Source of the DNA: Anaerolineae bacterium
GTDB taxonomy: Bacteria > Chloroflexota > Anaerolineae > Aggregatilineales > Phototrophicaceae
Length of the DNA: 64,000 nucleotides
NCBI GenBank assembly: GCA_022821805.1
Contig: JAJECX010000001.1
Location: 62,001-126,000, forward strand
Direction of reading: 5' to 3'
A program made the translations under genes and the position numbers. This document shows, in pieces, positions 1 through 7,645 of the stretch. The notes under the pieces were generated by a model that worked only from the letters and a program-made list of their open reading frames with translations, did not search any database and was not told the origin of the DNA. Position 1 is the stretch's first letter; every line of letters begins with the position of its first letter.

Positions 1-1
1 G

Positions 2-1108
2 GTGATTCCCATCTTGATGATCGCGGCGGTGATCCCGATGGGACCCGATCTGGTCTTGCCTTGGTTCGCGCCCTCGCTTGGCGATGTCTGGTTCCAGGCG
101 CCGCAGGGCTTGGTTGATTCCAATGTCGGCATCCTCTGGGTGATTGCCATCACCAGCATCGCCACTTATGGCGTTGTGCTGGCGGGCTGGTCGAGCGATA
201 ACAAATACGCCATGCTGGGCGCATTGCGCGCCTCGGCGCAGATGATCAGCTATGAGCTCAGTTTCGCCTTGACGCTGGCCATCCCGGTCATGATTGTCGG
301 CAGCATGTCCATCGGCGATATCATTGACGCGCAGCGCAATATATGGGATTGGTTCGTCTTTCAGAATCCCTTGGCGGCGGCTGTTTTGATCTTGGCGCTG
401 CTGGCGGAGACCAATCGCGCGCCATTTGACTTGACCGAGGCTGAGCAAGAACTTACGCAAGGCTATATGACCGAATACAGCGGCATGAAATTCGCTCTTT
501 TCATGATGGCGGAGTATCTCGGGATGATCGCGGTGAGCCTGGTGGCGGTGGCGGTATTCTTCGGCGGCTATCATTTATGGCCGATGGACGGATTGCCGAT
601 ACTGGCGCCGCTCATTTTCATCATCAAGGTGGTCTTGGTGCTCTGCGGCATGATCTGGATTCGGGCGACCTTGCCGCGCATCCGTTACGACCGCTTGATG
701 CAATTCGGCTGGAAGGTGATGATCCCGCTTGCGCTGCTGGCGGTGGCTTGGACGGCGGTGTCAATCGTGGTCGGCGATGCTCTGGGCGGCACGGCATATC
801 CCTTCATATCAGGCGTCGTATTTGTGGCAGCCCTGCTGATTGGCGCGCTGGCGCTGCGGCGGATAAGTCGCGAGCGGGACAACGAAGAAGCGATTCCGCT
901 GGAGGATGATCCCGCGTACACGGGCGAGCGGCGCGGCTTGGGCTGGGCGCTGATTCATGTGGTCGGCATGTTGATTGCAATTCCCTTGGCGCAAATCCGC
1001 TTTCAGCTGAGGGCGCTTGAAGGCATGGCGAGCTTCGGGCGCACGCCGGAAGAAGACCGCATTATGGAAAGCGGCGAGACCGCCATCAAGACGGCTGGCG
1101 GCGAATAA
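2..1108 (+). CDS. nuoH: NADH-quinone oxidoreductase subunit H (5' partial)
   Basis: Membrane subunit at the heel of complex I, forming part of the quinone chamber next to the peripheral arm. The family motifs GWSSDNKYAMLGALR and ETNRAPFDLTEAE are visible, followed by the usual EYSGMKFALFMMAEY stretch. The reading frame is open to the left edge and the usual first transmembrane helices are missing, so the true start lies outside the window; the GTG at base 2 is only the first in-frame start-like codon. After the normal last helix the protein continues for roughly 100 residues with two further hydrophobic stretches and an acidic linker, longer than E. coli NuoH. It is followed by nuoI in the same direction. 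Confidence 0.95.
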   Translation: MIPILMIAAVIPMGPDLVLPWFAPSLGDVWFQAPQGLVDSNVGILWVIAITSIATYGVVLAGWSSDNKYAMLGALRASAQMISYELSFALTLAIPVMIVGSMSIGDIIDAQRNIWDWFVFQNPLAAAVLILALLAETNRAPFDLTEAEQELTQGYMTEYSGMKFALFMMAEYLGMIAVSLVAVAVFFGGYHLWPMDGLPILAPLIFIIKVVLVLCGMIWIRATLPRIRYDRLMQFGWKVMIPLALLAVAWTAVSIVVGDALGGTAYPFISGVVFVAALLIGALALRRISRERDNEEAIPLEDDPAYTGERRGLGWALIHVVGMLIAIPLAQIRFQLRALEGMASFGRTPEEDRIMESGETAIKTAGGE

Positions 1109-1170
1109 CGTACTGTCCGCCTTTACAGTGACTTTTTCAGTCCGACGAATATGGACATGAGGAAAGAATT

Positions 1171-1665
1171 ATGAACGTCATCAAAGGATTCCAAACCACC
1201 TTGAAGCATCTCATGGATGACGCGGTTACGGTGCAGTATCCGGAACAGGTGCAGAAATTCCATGATCGCTACAAGGGGCGGCATCACCTGCGCCGCTATG
1301 AAAACGGCCTGGAGAAGTGCATCGGCTGTTCGCTCTGCGCGGCTGCCTGCCCGGCCGACGCCATCTGGGTGGAGGCGGCGGAAAACACTGATGAAGAACG
1401 CTACAGCCCCGGCGAACGTTATGCCAAGACCTACGAGATCAACATGCTGCGCTGCATCTTTTGCGGCTATTGCGAAGATGCCTGCCCGACCGAAGCGATA
1501 CAACTGGGCCACGAGCATCAGATGTCGTTCACTGATCGGCGCGATGCGATTTATACAAAAGACATGCTGATCGATCCGCCGCAGGAGGGCGCGGCTGATA
1601 CACCGCAGGAAGTTGAAGCGGGGGCTTACGATCGCTCGATTCCGGATATGGAAGACCCGTCCTAG
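1171..1665 (+). CDS. nuoI: NADH-quinone oxidoreductase subunit I, 2x[4Fe-4S] ferredoxin-like
   Basis: Peripheral-arm subunit that carries electrons through two tetranuclear iron-sulfur clusters (N6a and N6b) toward the quinone site. Two ferredoxin motifs are visible: CIGCSLCAAACP (Cys50, 53, 56, 60) and CIFCGYCEDACP (Cys95, 98, 101, 105). The 164-residue length is normal and the C-terminal tail is acidic. A GGAAAG stretch lies just upstream of the ATG. It sits 62 bases after nuoH and 95 bases before nuoJ, the widest gap in this operon, which holds a promoter of its own. Confidence 0.96.
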   Translation: MNVIKGFQTTLKHLMDDAVTVQYPEQVQKFHDRYKGRHHLRRYENGLEKCIGCSLCAAACPADAIWVEAAENTDEERYSPGERYAKTYEINMLRCIFCGYCEDACPTEAIQLGHEHQMSFTDRRDAIYTKDMLIDPPQEGAADTPQEVEAGAYDRSIPDMEDPS

Positions 1666-1698
1666 TGGCGTCTTGCGGAACATTGCGGCGAATGCAAA

Positions 1699-1734
1699 TT
1701 GAAGCGAAATGAACATTGTGCTAAAATGCACAAT
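1699..1734 (+). promoter_or_regulatory. Internal sigma70-type promoter with overlapping dyad upstream of nuoJ
   Basis: TTGAAG (1699-1704) is separated by exactly 17 bases from TAAAAT (1722-1727), with a TGC extension before the -10. A perfect inverted repeat with 7-base arms, ATTGTGC (1715-1721) and GCACAAT (1728-1734), flanks the -10 hexamer. A repressor bound there would block polymerase. Function is inferred from sequence only; no known regulator was matched. Confidence 0.5.
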
Positions 1735-1760
1735 CTCATTCTTAGCGGGAATTAGACTGT

Positions 1761-3149
1761 ATGGAATGGTTGTTCCTGGCTGTTAGCTTTGTAGCCGTAC
1801 TGGCGGCCGGCATGATGCTGACGCGGCAAAACGCGGTGCACAGCGCCCTCTTTTTGATCGTCAACTTCGGCTGCGTCGCCTTCCTGTATTTGATGCTGGA
1901 CGCGCCCTTCCTGGCGATGGTGCAGGTGACCGTCTATACCGGCGCGATCATGGTGCTCTTTCTCTTTGTCATTATGCTGCTCGGCGCCGAAACAACCACC
2001 GATACCTCGGGGCGAATGCGCTGGCTGGGGCTGGCTGGTTCCGCAGTCGCGATCATTCTGCTGTTGATCTTCGCCTTTCCGATTGCATCGGACATGCTTG
2101 CCGACGAAATGGCGGCGCCGCAGGATACGCGCGCCCAGCTACGCGTCATCAATGCGATTCCGGGCGGCGATGCGGAAGAGTTCACCGTGATGGAAATGGG
2201 CTTCGCCATGCCGCTGGCTGGCACGGTTAGCGCCAGCGTCGCCTTGGACGCGGTCGACGAGTCGATGGCGGACAGCCGAATCGATTCTGTCGTCTACAGC
2301 GACTCGCGCGAAGCGATCCGCGGATACACCGAGCTGGAAGCGGGCGCATACACGGTCGCGGTCGGCGTCGATGACGGCAGCTATGTATCCGGCCCCGTCT
2401 TCACAAAAGATCTGGTTTTGCCGCCCGATTCCGCCTTTTCCGTGGTCGTTTTTGAAAACGAAGAGGGCTTGGTCGATGTGACCTTGCTGGCGGATGACAT
2501 CAGCGCGCCTGATGTCGGCACAATGCGCCTGACGGTATTCAACGCGGTGACCGACCGGCAGGTGTCGCTGGTCAATGTCGGCCAGTACACGACGCGGCGC
2601 ACACTCTGCGATGACGCGTCTTGCGCCAGCTTGATCCCGCATCGCCGGCTGATAGATCAGTTGCCGGCCGGCGATCATACCAGCATCGCGCTTGATGAAG
2701 GCACATACAACCTGGCATTCGTCGATCAAGACCAGAATATCTTGCGTACATTGGCAGACTACAAAGCCGAGCGCGGGCTGATCGAGACGCGCGTGCTGGT
2801 GCGCGAACCGGGCGTGCCGGGCAGCCAGCCGAGCTATCGCGCGGCCGTCTTTACCGCTTTGGGCTTGCCCGCATTTGGCAGTCCCGAATCGGTAGGACAA
2901 GTGCTGTTCATCGAATATGTGCTGCCGGTGATGCTGGTAGGCATGTTGCTGCTGGTCGCCCTAATTGGCGTGATCGTGCTGGCGCGGCCCGATGCGCTTG
3001 CGCAAGCCGAGCGTCGCCGCATCAATCGCCGCCGCCGCGTCAATCGCCCGTTGGTCAGTGTGATTTCGCAGCAGACGGGCGCCGATGTCTTAAGCGGCGA
3101 GTATATGGCGAAGCTAACCGGCGGGCCCGATGACGGCTCGGACCAGTAA
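1761..3149 (+). CDS. nuoJ: NADH-quinone oxidoreductase subunit J with large extracytoplasmic insertion
   Basis: Antiporter-linking membrane subunit of complex I. Helices 1-3 (residues 2-76, including VYTGAIMVLFLFVIMLLG with the helix-3 region that bends during catalysis) and helix 4 (about 88-108) are normal, as is helix 5 (about 382-408, FIEYVLPVMLVGMLLLVALIG). Between helices 4 and 5 lie about 245 extra residues that look like two DUF4397-type beta domains. At 462 residues the protein is over twice the usual 165-200. The very basic C-terminal tail (RRRINRRRRVNR) places the C-terminus inside the cell and therefore the acidic helix 4-5 loop outside. Reading is uninterrupted, and both halves of NuoJ lie in one frame with the insert. 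Confidence 0.93.
   Translation: MEWLFLAVSFVAVLAAGMMLTRQNAVHSALFLIVNFGCVAFLYLMLDAPFLAMVQVTVYTGAIMVLFLFVIMLLGAETTTDTSGRMRWLGLAGSAVAIILLLIFAFPIASDMLADEMAAPQDTRAQLRVINAIPGGDAEEFTVMEMGFAMPLAGTVSASVALDAVDESMADSRIDSVVYSDSREAIRGYTELEAGAYTVAVGVDDGSYVSGPVFTKDLVLPPDSAFSVVVFENEEGLVDVTLLADDISAPDVGTMRLTVFNAVTDRQVSLVNVGQYTTRRTLCDDASCASLIPHRRLIDQLPAGDHTSIALDEGTYNLAFVDQDQNILRTLADYKAERGLIETRVLVREPGVPGSQPSYRAAVFTALGLPAFGSPESVGQVLFIEYVLPVMLVGMLLLVALIGVIVLARPDALAQAERRRINRRRRVNRPLVSVISQQTGADVLSGEYMAKLTGGPDDGSDQ
2103..2840 (+). other. DUF4397-like double domain inserted in NuoJ (residues about 115-360)
   Basis: First unit about residues 124-245: starts LRVINAIPGG, contains ELEAGAYTVAVGVDDG, and ends in a hydrophobic strand pattern (FSVVVFENEEGLVDVTLL). 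Second unit about 254-348: starts MRLTVFNAV, contains LDEGTYNLAFVD. The opening RV-x-NA, the central (E)AGxYxxxV and the closing strand resemble DUF4397, a beta-sandwich family of secreted and cell-surface proteins. The segment is strongly acidic and has a Cys pair (CDDASC, residues 283 and 288). The family assignment rests on motif resemblance only. Confidence 0.65.
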
Positions 3150-3168
3150 CCGCGGGAGAAACTAGGCG

Positions 3169-3477
3169 ATGAATCCGATCGGCGCCGAACCCTATATCGT
3201 CTTAAGCATGGTGCTGTTTCTGCTAGGGGCGCTCGGCGTGCTCATGAGGAGGAACGCAATCCTGGTCTTCATGTCGGTTGAGCTGATGCTGAATTCGGCG
3301 AATCTCGCGCTGGTCGCCTTTGCTCGCGAGTGGGGCCAGGTGAATGGGCATGTTTTCGTATTTTTTGTGATGACCGTGGCCGCGGCGGAAGTGGCAGTGG
3401 GCTTGGCGCTGATCGTGAATATATTCCGCGAGCGTCAAAGCATCAATATTGACGATTTGCAGCAAATGCAAGGCTGA
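3169..3477 (+). CDS. nuoK: NADH-quinone oxidoreductase subunit K
   Basis: Three-helix membrane subunit (102 residues) related to MrpC, part of the proton path between NuoH/J and the antiporter subunits. The two essential membrane glutamates are present: Glu38 in [13 protein letters not shown] and Glu74 in [11 protein letters not shown], matching E. coli Glu36 and Glu72. It begins 19 bases after nuoJ, preceded by GGGAGAAAC, and is followed by nuoL after 29 bases. Confidence 0.97.
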   Translation: MNPIGAEPYIVLSMVLFLLGALGVLMRRNAILVFMSVELMLNSANLALVAFAREWGQVNGHVFVFFVMTVAAAEVAVGLALIVNIFRERQSINIDDLQQMQG

Positions 3478-3506
3478 GCGTTCGCCGTCGGAAGAGGCTC
3501 TAGCTA

Positions 3507-6014
3507 ATGGAAAACCTCCCGCTCCTCGTTCCACTTGTGATACTTGTGCCGGCATTGGGCGCATTTATCAACTTCTTCTTCGGCGCCAAGTTTGAGGAGA
3601 AGTGGTCGGGCTATATCGGCTGCTTCGCTTCCATCTTTGCCTTCATTGTTTCATTAATTCTCTTGACTTATGTGACTGGCGCCAATGGCGCGGCGGCGGT
3701 TGTTAATCCGCCGTTTGTGGATGGCTGGCTGCGGATTGAATCCATCGGACTCGATATCTCCTGGCAGCAGCGCGTCGACTCGCTTAGCGTGACGATGATG
3801 CTGGTTGTGACCGGCGTCGGTTCGCTTATCCATTTATATGCCCGCGGCTATATGCACGGCGACAAATGGTATCCGCGTTTCTTCGCCTATCTCAATATGT
3901 TCCTGGCTTTCATGCTCATCCTGGTGACGGGCAACAACTTCCTGATGCTCTTCGTCGGCTGGGAGGGCGTCGGGCTTTGCTCGTTCTTGCTCATCGGTTT
4001 CTGGTGGGACAAGAAGGCGCCCGAGGGCTGGAATAACAGCAACGCGGCGCGCAAGGCTTTCATCGTCAATCGTATCGGCGACTTTGGCTTGCTGATGGCG
4101 ATGTTTCTCATCTTCTGGACCTTCGGCACGCTGGATTTCCACCGGGCGGGCGAACTGCCCAATACGGAAGCAAAATACCTCGTTCATTGGCGCGAGCACA
4201 ATGGCTTGCTGGAACACCACGAAGAAACGGATAAGGAAGCGGCGGGCGACGCCCATGACAAGGCTTACAAGTGCGTCCCCGCTGGCGGCGACGACCACGA
4301 AACAGCCGACGCGCACGCTGATGATGGGCACGGCGCGCCAAATCCGCTAGCGAGCGACATCCGGGCAATCTATTGCGACAATGATCATTTTGATATCGCG
4401 CTCCTTGGCGTATTCGGGCAGACGACCGAGCGTTTCGGCGCCGGAGAAACGGTTGACTTCGGCAGCTTCCAGATGGCTTTCGATGATGTCATCTTGTTGA
4501 TCGCTTTGTTTATCCTGCTCGGCGTCACTGGCAAGTCAGCGCAGATTCCGCTTTTCGTCTGGCTGCCGGACGCAATGGCTGGCCCGACGCCAGTCAGTGC
4601 GTTGATTCATGCTGCCACAATGGTCACCGCCGGCGTCTTCATATTGGTGCGCTCCAACGTTTTCTTGTGGGAGTTGAATCACGGCGGTTACGTCATCGGC
4701 TTGGTCATCACCTTGGTAGGAGCTGGCACGGCGTTGATGGCTGGTTATATCGCCTTGGGCCAGTGGGACATTAAGCGCGTTCTCGCCTATTCGACGATTT
4801 CTCAGCTCGGCTTTATGGTAGCGGCGGTCGGCATCGGCGCTTATGTCGCGGCGATGTTCCACTTGGTTACGCACGCGGTATTCAAGGCGCTATTATTCCT
4901 CGGCAGCGGCTCAGTTATCCACGGTGTTGAGCACGGTCATCACCACGCGCATGAACATGGGCACGGCGAAGATCATCACGACGACCATGCTTCCCCCCAT
5001 AGCGATGGGGGGGCCGAGGGGGGTTTTGACGCGCAGGATATGCGCAATATGGGCGGTTTGCGCAAGCGCATGCCCATCACTTATATCACCTATTTGATCG
5101 GCACGCTGGCGCTGGCGGGGATTTTCCCCTTCGCTGGATTCTGGTCGAAAGACGAGATCCTTGCCGATGCCTGGTATGAGGGTTTCGAACTGAATGAACT
5201 GAGCGGCTTCATCGCATTTGGCGTATTGTTGGTCGCCGCCGCCTTCACCGCCTTTTATATGTGGCGGCAGATTGTGCTGGTCTTCTTGGATCAGCCACGC
5301 AGCGAAGCGGCAGAGCAGGCGCCGGAGAGCAGCGGGGCGATGCTGCTGCCGCTGCTGATTCTGGCGTTCTTCACGCTCATCATCGGTTTTATCAATGTGC
5401 CGAAAGCGACCCCGATTTTCGACGGGATTTACCATCCCTACGAATTCAAGCACTTCTTGGAACACAGCCTGATCAGTGTGTCGCGCGGGCGTACGCTGGA
5501 CTTCAACCTCTCAATCGCCGGCATCGCTTTGGCGCTGGGCATCGTATCCATCCTGGTCGCCAACCGCATTTACAAGGGCAAGGGATTGGCGAGCGGCAAT
5601 CGTGATCTACTGGAAGCCGGCGGCGCGTCGCGTCCGTTGTTCAGGCTTGCCAACGCTCGCCTTTACTGGGATGAATTGTATTCGGCGGTGATAGAGCAGC
5701 CATTCAACCGACTGGCGAGCTTCCTCGCCGATCGAGTCGACTGGGATTTTCTGCATAATTATTTCCACGACAGCATAATCAAGCGCGGCTTCGACACGAT
5801 CGCTGAACTGCTGGGCAAGCCCTTTGATCTCGGCATTGTCGATGGCGCGGTCAATGGCGTTGGCGCCTTTGTGCAGCGCGCGGCCGAGTGGATGCGGCGT
5901 TCACAAACCGGCTACGTGCGCCTCTACGCGGTGGTGATCTTCATCGGCGTCGTGGCCGTCATTTCCCTCATGATCTATCCCTTTGTTCAGATGCTGCTCG
6001 CCGGCGGCTCTTAA
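3507..6014 (+). CDS. nuoL: NADH-quinone oxidoreductase subunit L with His/Asp-rich inserts
   Basis: Distal Mrp-type antiporter subunit of complex I, with the long lateral helix at its C-terminus. Proton-path residues are in place: Glu153 (GWEGVGLCSF), Lys343 (TGKSAQIPLF), His368 region (HAATMVTAGVF) and His452/His456/Lys460. At 835 residues it is about 220 longer than E. coli NuoL. Two inserts account for much of this: residues about 211-318, charged and His/Asp-rich with two Cys (256, 290), and residues about 472-507, which break the usual GSVIH...QDMRNMGGL loop with a histidine-rich run. The frame is intact throughout. Confidence 0.95.
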   Translation: MENLPLLVPLVILVPALGAFINFFFGAKFEEKWSGYIGCFASIFAFIVSLILLTYVTGANGAAAVVNPPFVDGWLRIESIGLDISWQQRVDSLSVTMMLVVTGVGSLIHLYARGYMHGDKWYPRFFAYLNMFLAFMLILVTGNNFLMLFVGWEGVGLCSFLLIGFWWDKKAPEGWNNSNAARKAFIVNRIGDFGLLMAMFLIFWTFGTLDFHRAGELPNTEAKYLVHWREHNGLLEHHEETDKEAAGDAHDKAYKCVPAGGDDHETADAHADDGHGAPNPLASDIRAIYCDNDHFDIALLGVFGQTTERFGAGETVDFGSFQMAFDDVILLIALFILLGVTGKSAQIPLFVWLPDAMAGPTPVSALIHAATMVTAGVFILVRSNVFLWELNHGGYVIGLVITLVGAGTALMAGYIALGQWDIKRVLAYSTISQLGFMVAAVGIGAYVAAMFHLVTHAVFKALLFLGSGSVIHGVEHGHHHAHEHGHGEDHHDDHASPHSDGGAEGGFDAQDMRNMGGLRKRMPITYITYLIGTLALAGIFPFAGFWSKDEILADAWYEGFELNELSGFIAFGVLLVAAAFTAFYMWRQIVLVFLDQPRSEAAEQAPESSGAMLLPLLILAFFTLIIGFINVPKATPIFDGIYHPYEFKHFLEHSLISVSRGRTLDFNLSIAGIALALGIVSILVANRIYKGKGLASGNRDLLEAGGASRPLFRLANARLYWDELYSAVIEQPFNRLASFLADRVDWDFLHNYFHDSIIKRGFDTIAELLGKPFDLGIVDGAVNGVGAFVQRAAEWMRRSQTGYVRLYAVVIFIGVVAVISLMIYPFVQMLLAGGS
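4920..5027 (+). other. Histidine-rich insert of NuoL with an 8-bp GC hairpin
   Basis: Residues about 472-507 contain 13 histidines in HGVEHGHHHAHEHGHGEDHH and the next few residues, then a Gly/Ser stretch. The DNA for the latter holds a perfect stem (CCCCCCAT 4993-5000, loop AGCG, ATGGGGGG 5005-5012) followed by a second run of G at 5018-5023. The protein pattern suggests divalent metal binding, as in the His-rich loops of zinc and nickel transporters; this is inference. Confidence 0.6.
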
Positions 6015-6029
6015 GGAGAACGCAGTCCT

Positions 6030-7637
6030 ATGGATGTAACTGGACTCTCGCTCACAACGATCACCTTGTTCCTGCCCATGGTGGGCCTCGCCATCTTGCT
6101 ATTCATGAACGGCGAGACGCAAAAGGCGAATCTGAAGTGGGTTGCCTTCGCGACCAGCATCGTCACCTTTGTCGCTTCGGTGTTGATGTGGATCAACTTT
6201 GATCCAAGCACAGCCGATTTGCAGATGGTGCAGCGCAACACCTGGGCGGAGGTGTCCCTGGGCGAGTCAGTTATCAATATCAGCTATTTCGTCGGCGTCG
6301 ATGGCATCAGCATGCTCTTGGTTCTGCTGACGACCTTCATCATGCCAATTTCAATCCTGGGATCCTTCGGCAGTCATATCTTTGAAGAGCGCGGGCGCGA
6401 GAAGCTCTATTACATTTTCCTAATGCTGCTCGAATGGTCGATGATCGGCGTTTTCGTCGTGCACGATTTGATCATCTTTTACGTCTTCTGGGAAGTTACG
6501 CTGGTGCCGATGTACTTCCTGATCGGCATCTGGGGTTCTGAAGAGCGGATATACGCCGCAGTCAAGTTCTTTCTCTATACGATGGCCGGCTCCATCTTGA
6601 TGCTGATTGCCATTCTCTACGTCGGCAATCGCTCCGGCACCTTCAGCACCTATAGCGCCGGCGGCGATATCGGCGTGATTGAGCGCGTGCAAACCTGGGA
6701 AGGCGAAGGCACTTATTGGGATGCGGCCGATCCGGAGGCGGAGGGCGAGGACGCGGGCTTCCTCCTCAATTCGGTGGAGAGTTGGCTTTTCCTGGGATTC
6801 CTGGTTGCCTTCGCCATTAAAGTGCCGATCTTTCCCTTCCACAGTTGGCTGCCTGACGCCCATGTGCAAGCGCCAACGGCCGGCTCTGTGATCCTGGCGG
6901 GCGTGCTGCTGAAGATGGGCACCTATGGCATCGTCCGTTTCAACCTGAACTTATTCCCCGAGGCGACAGTAGCTTGGGCGCCGACTATCGCCTTCCTTGG
7001 CGTTGTCGGCATCATTTACGGCGCCTGGGTAAGTTACGCGCAGGACAACGTCAAGAAGCTGGTCGCCTATTCATCGGTCAGCCACCTTGGATTCGTGGTT
7101 GTGGGCATATTCGCCCTCAACGCGCAGGGCTTGCAGGGCGCGACCTTGCAAATGGTCAATCATGGCATCAGCACCGGCGGTCTGTTTTTGATTGTCGGTA
7201 TGCTTTATGAGCGCTGGCACACAAAAGAAATGGCCGACTACGGCGGCGTCTGGAAGGTGATGCCGCTTTTCGGCGCGATCAGCTTGGTCATTTCGCTCAG
7301 TAGCATGGGCTTGCCCGGCTTGAACGGCTTCATCGGCGAGTTCACCATTTTGCTCGGCTCGCTGGGCAGTGATTACCTGGGCTTCGTCTTCACGCTCTTG
7401 GCGACGCTTGGCGTCATCATGGCCGCGGTCTATCTGCTGAAAATGTTCCAGCACGTATTCATGGGCGAGCTGAAACGTCCACTGAGCAGCGAAGACGGCT
7501 ACAAGCTCACGTGGAGCGAGAAAGCGGCTTTCATTCCGATCATCATCATGATCTTCTGGATGGGCATTCAGCCGATCGTTTTCTTCAATATGCTTGATGT
7601 TTCGGTGGATAGCATCGTCGCGCTGTTCGTTCGCTAG
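6030..7637 (+). CDS. nuoM: NADH-quinone oxidoreductase subunit M
   Basis: Middle antiporter-like subunit of the complex I membrane arm. Visible proton-path residues are Glu155 in FYVFWEVTLVPMYFLIG and Lys264 in FAIKVPIFPFHSWLPDAH; the family signature YSSVSHLGFVVVG is also present. The 535-residue length is close to family norm. A short acidic insert (about residues 215-245) precedes the Lys264 helix. It starts 15 bases after nuoL with a TTAAGGAGAAC ribosome-binding site. Confidence 0.97.
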   Translation: MDVTGLSLTTITLFLPMVGLAILLFMNGETQKANLKWVAFATSIVTFVASVLMWINFDPSTADLQMVQRNTWAEVSLGESVINISYFVGVDGISMLLVLLTTFIMPISILGSFGSHIFEERGREKLYYIFLMLLEWSMIGVFVVHDLIIFYVFWEVTLVPMYFLIGIWGSEERIYAAVKFFLYTMAGSILMLIAILYVGNRSGTFSTYSAGGDIGVIERVQTWEGEGTYWDAADPEAEGEDAGFLLNSVESWLFLGFLVAFAIKVPIFPFHSWLPDAHVQAPTAGSVILAGVLLKMGTYGIVRFNLNLFPEATVAWAPTIAFLGVVGIIYGAWVSYAQDNVKKLVAYSSVSHLGFVVVGIFALNAQGLQGATLQMVNHGISTGGLFLIVGMLYERWHTKEMADYGGVWKVMPLFGAISLVISLSSMGLPGLNGFIGEFTILLGSLGSDYLGFVFTLLATLGVIMAAVYLLKMFQHVFMGELKRPLSSEDGYKLTWSEKAAFIPIIIMIFWMGIQPIVFFNMLDVSVDSIVALFVR

Positions 7638-7645
7638 GAGAAGAC

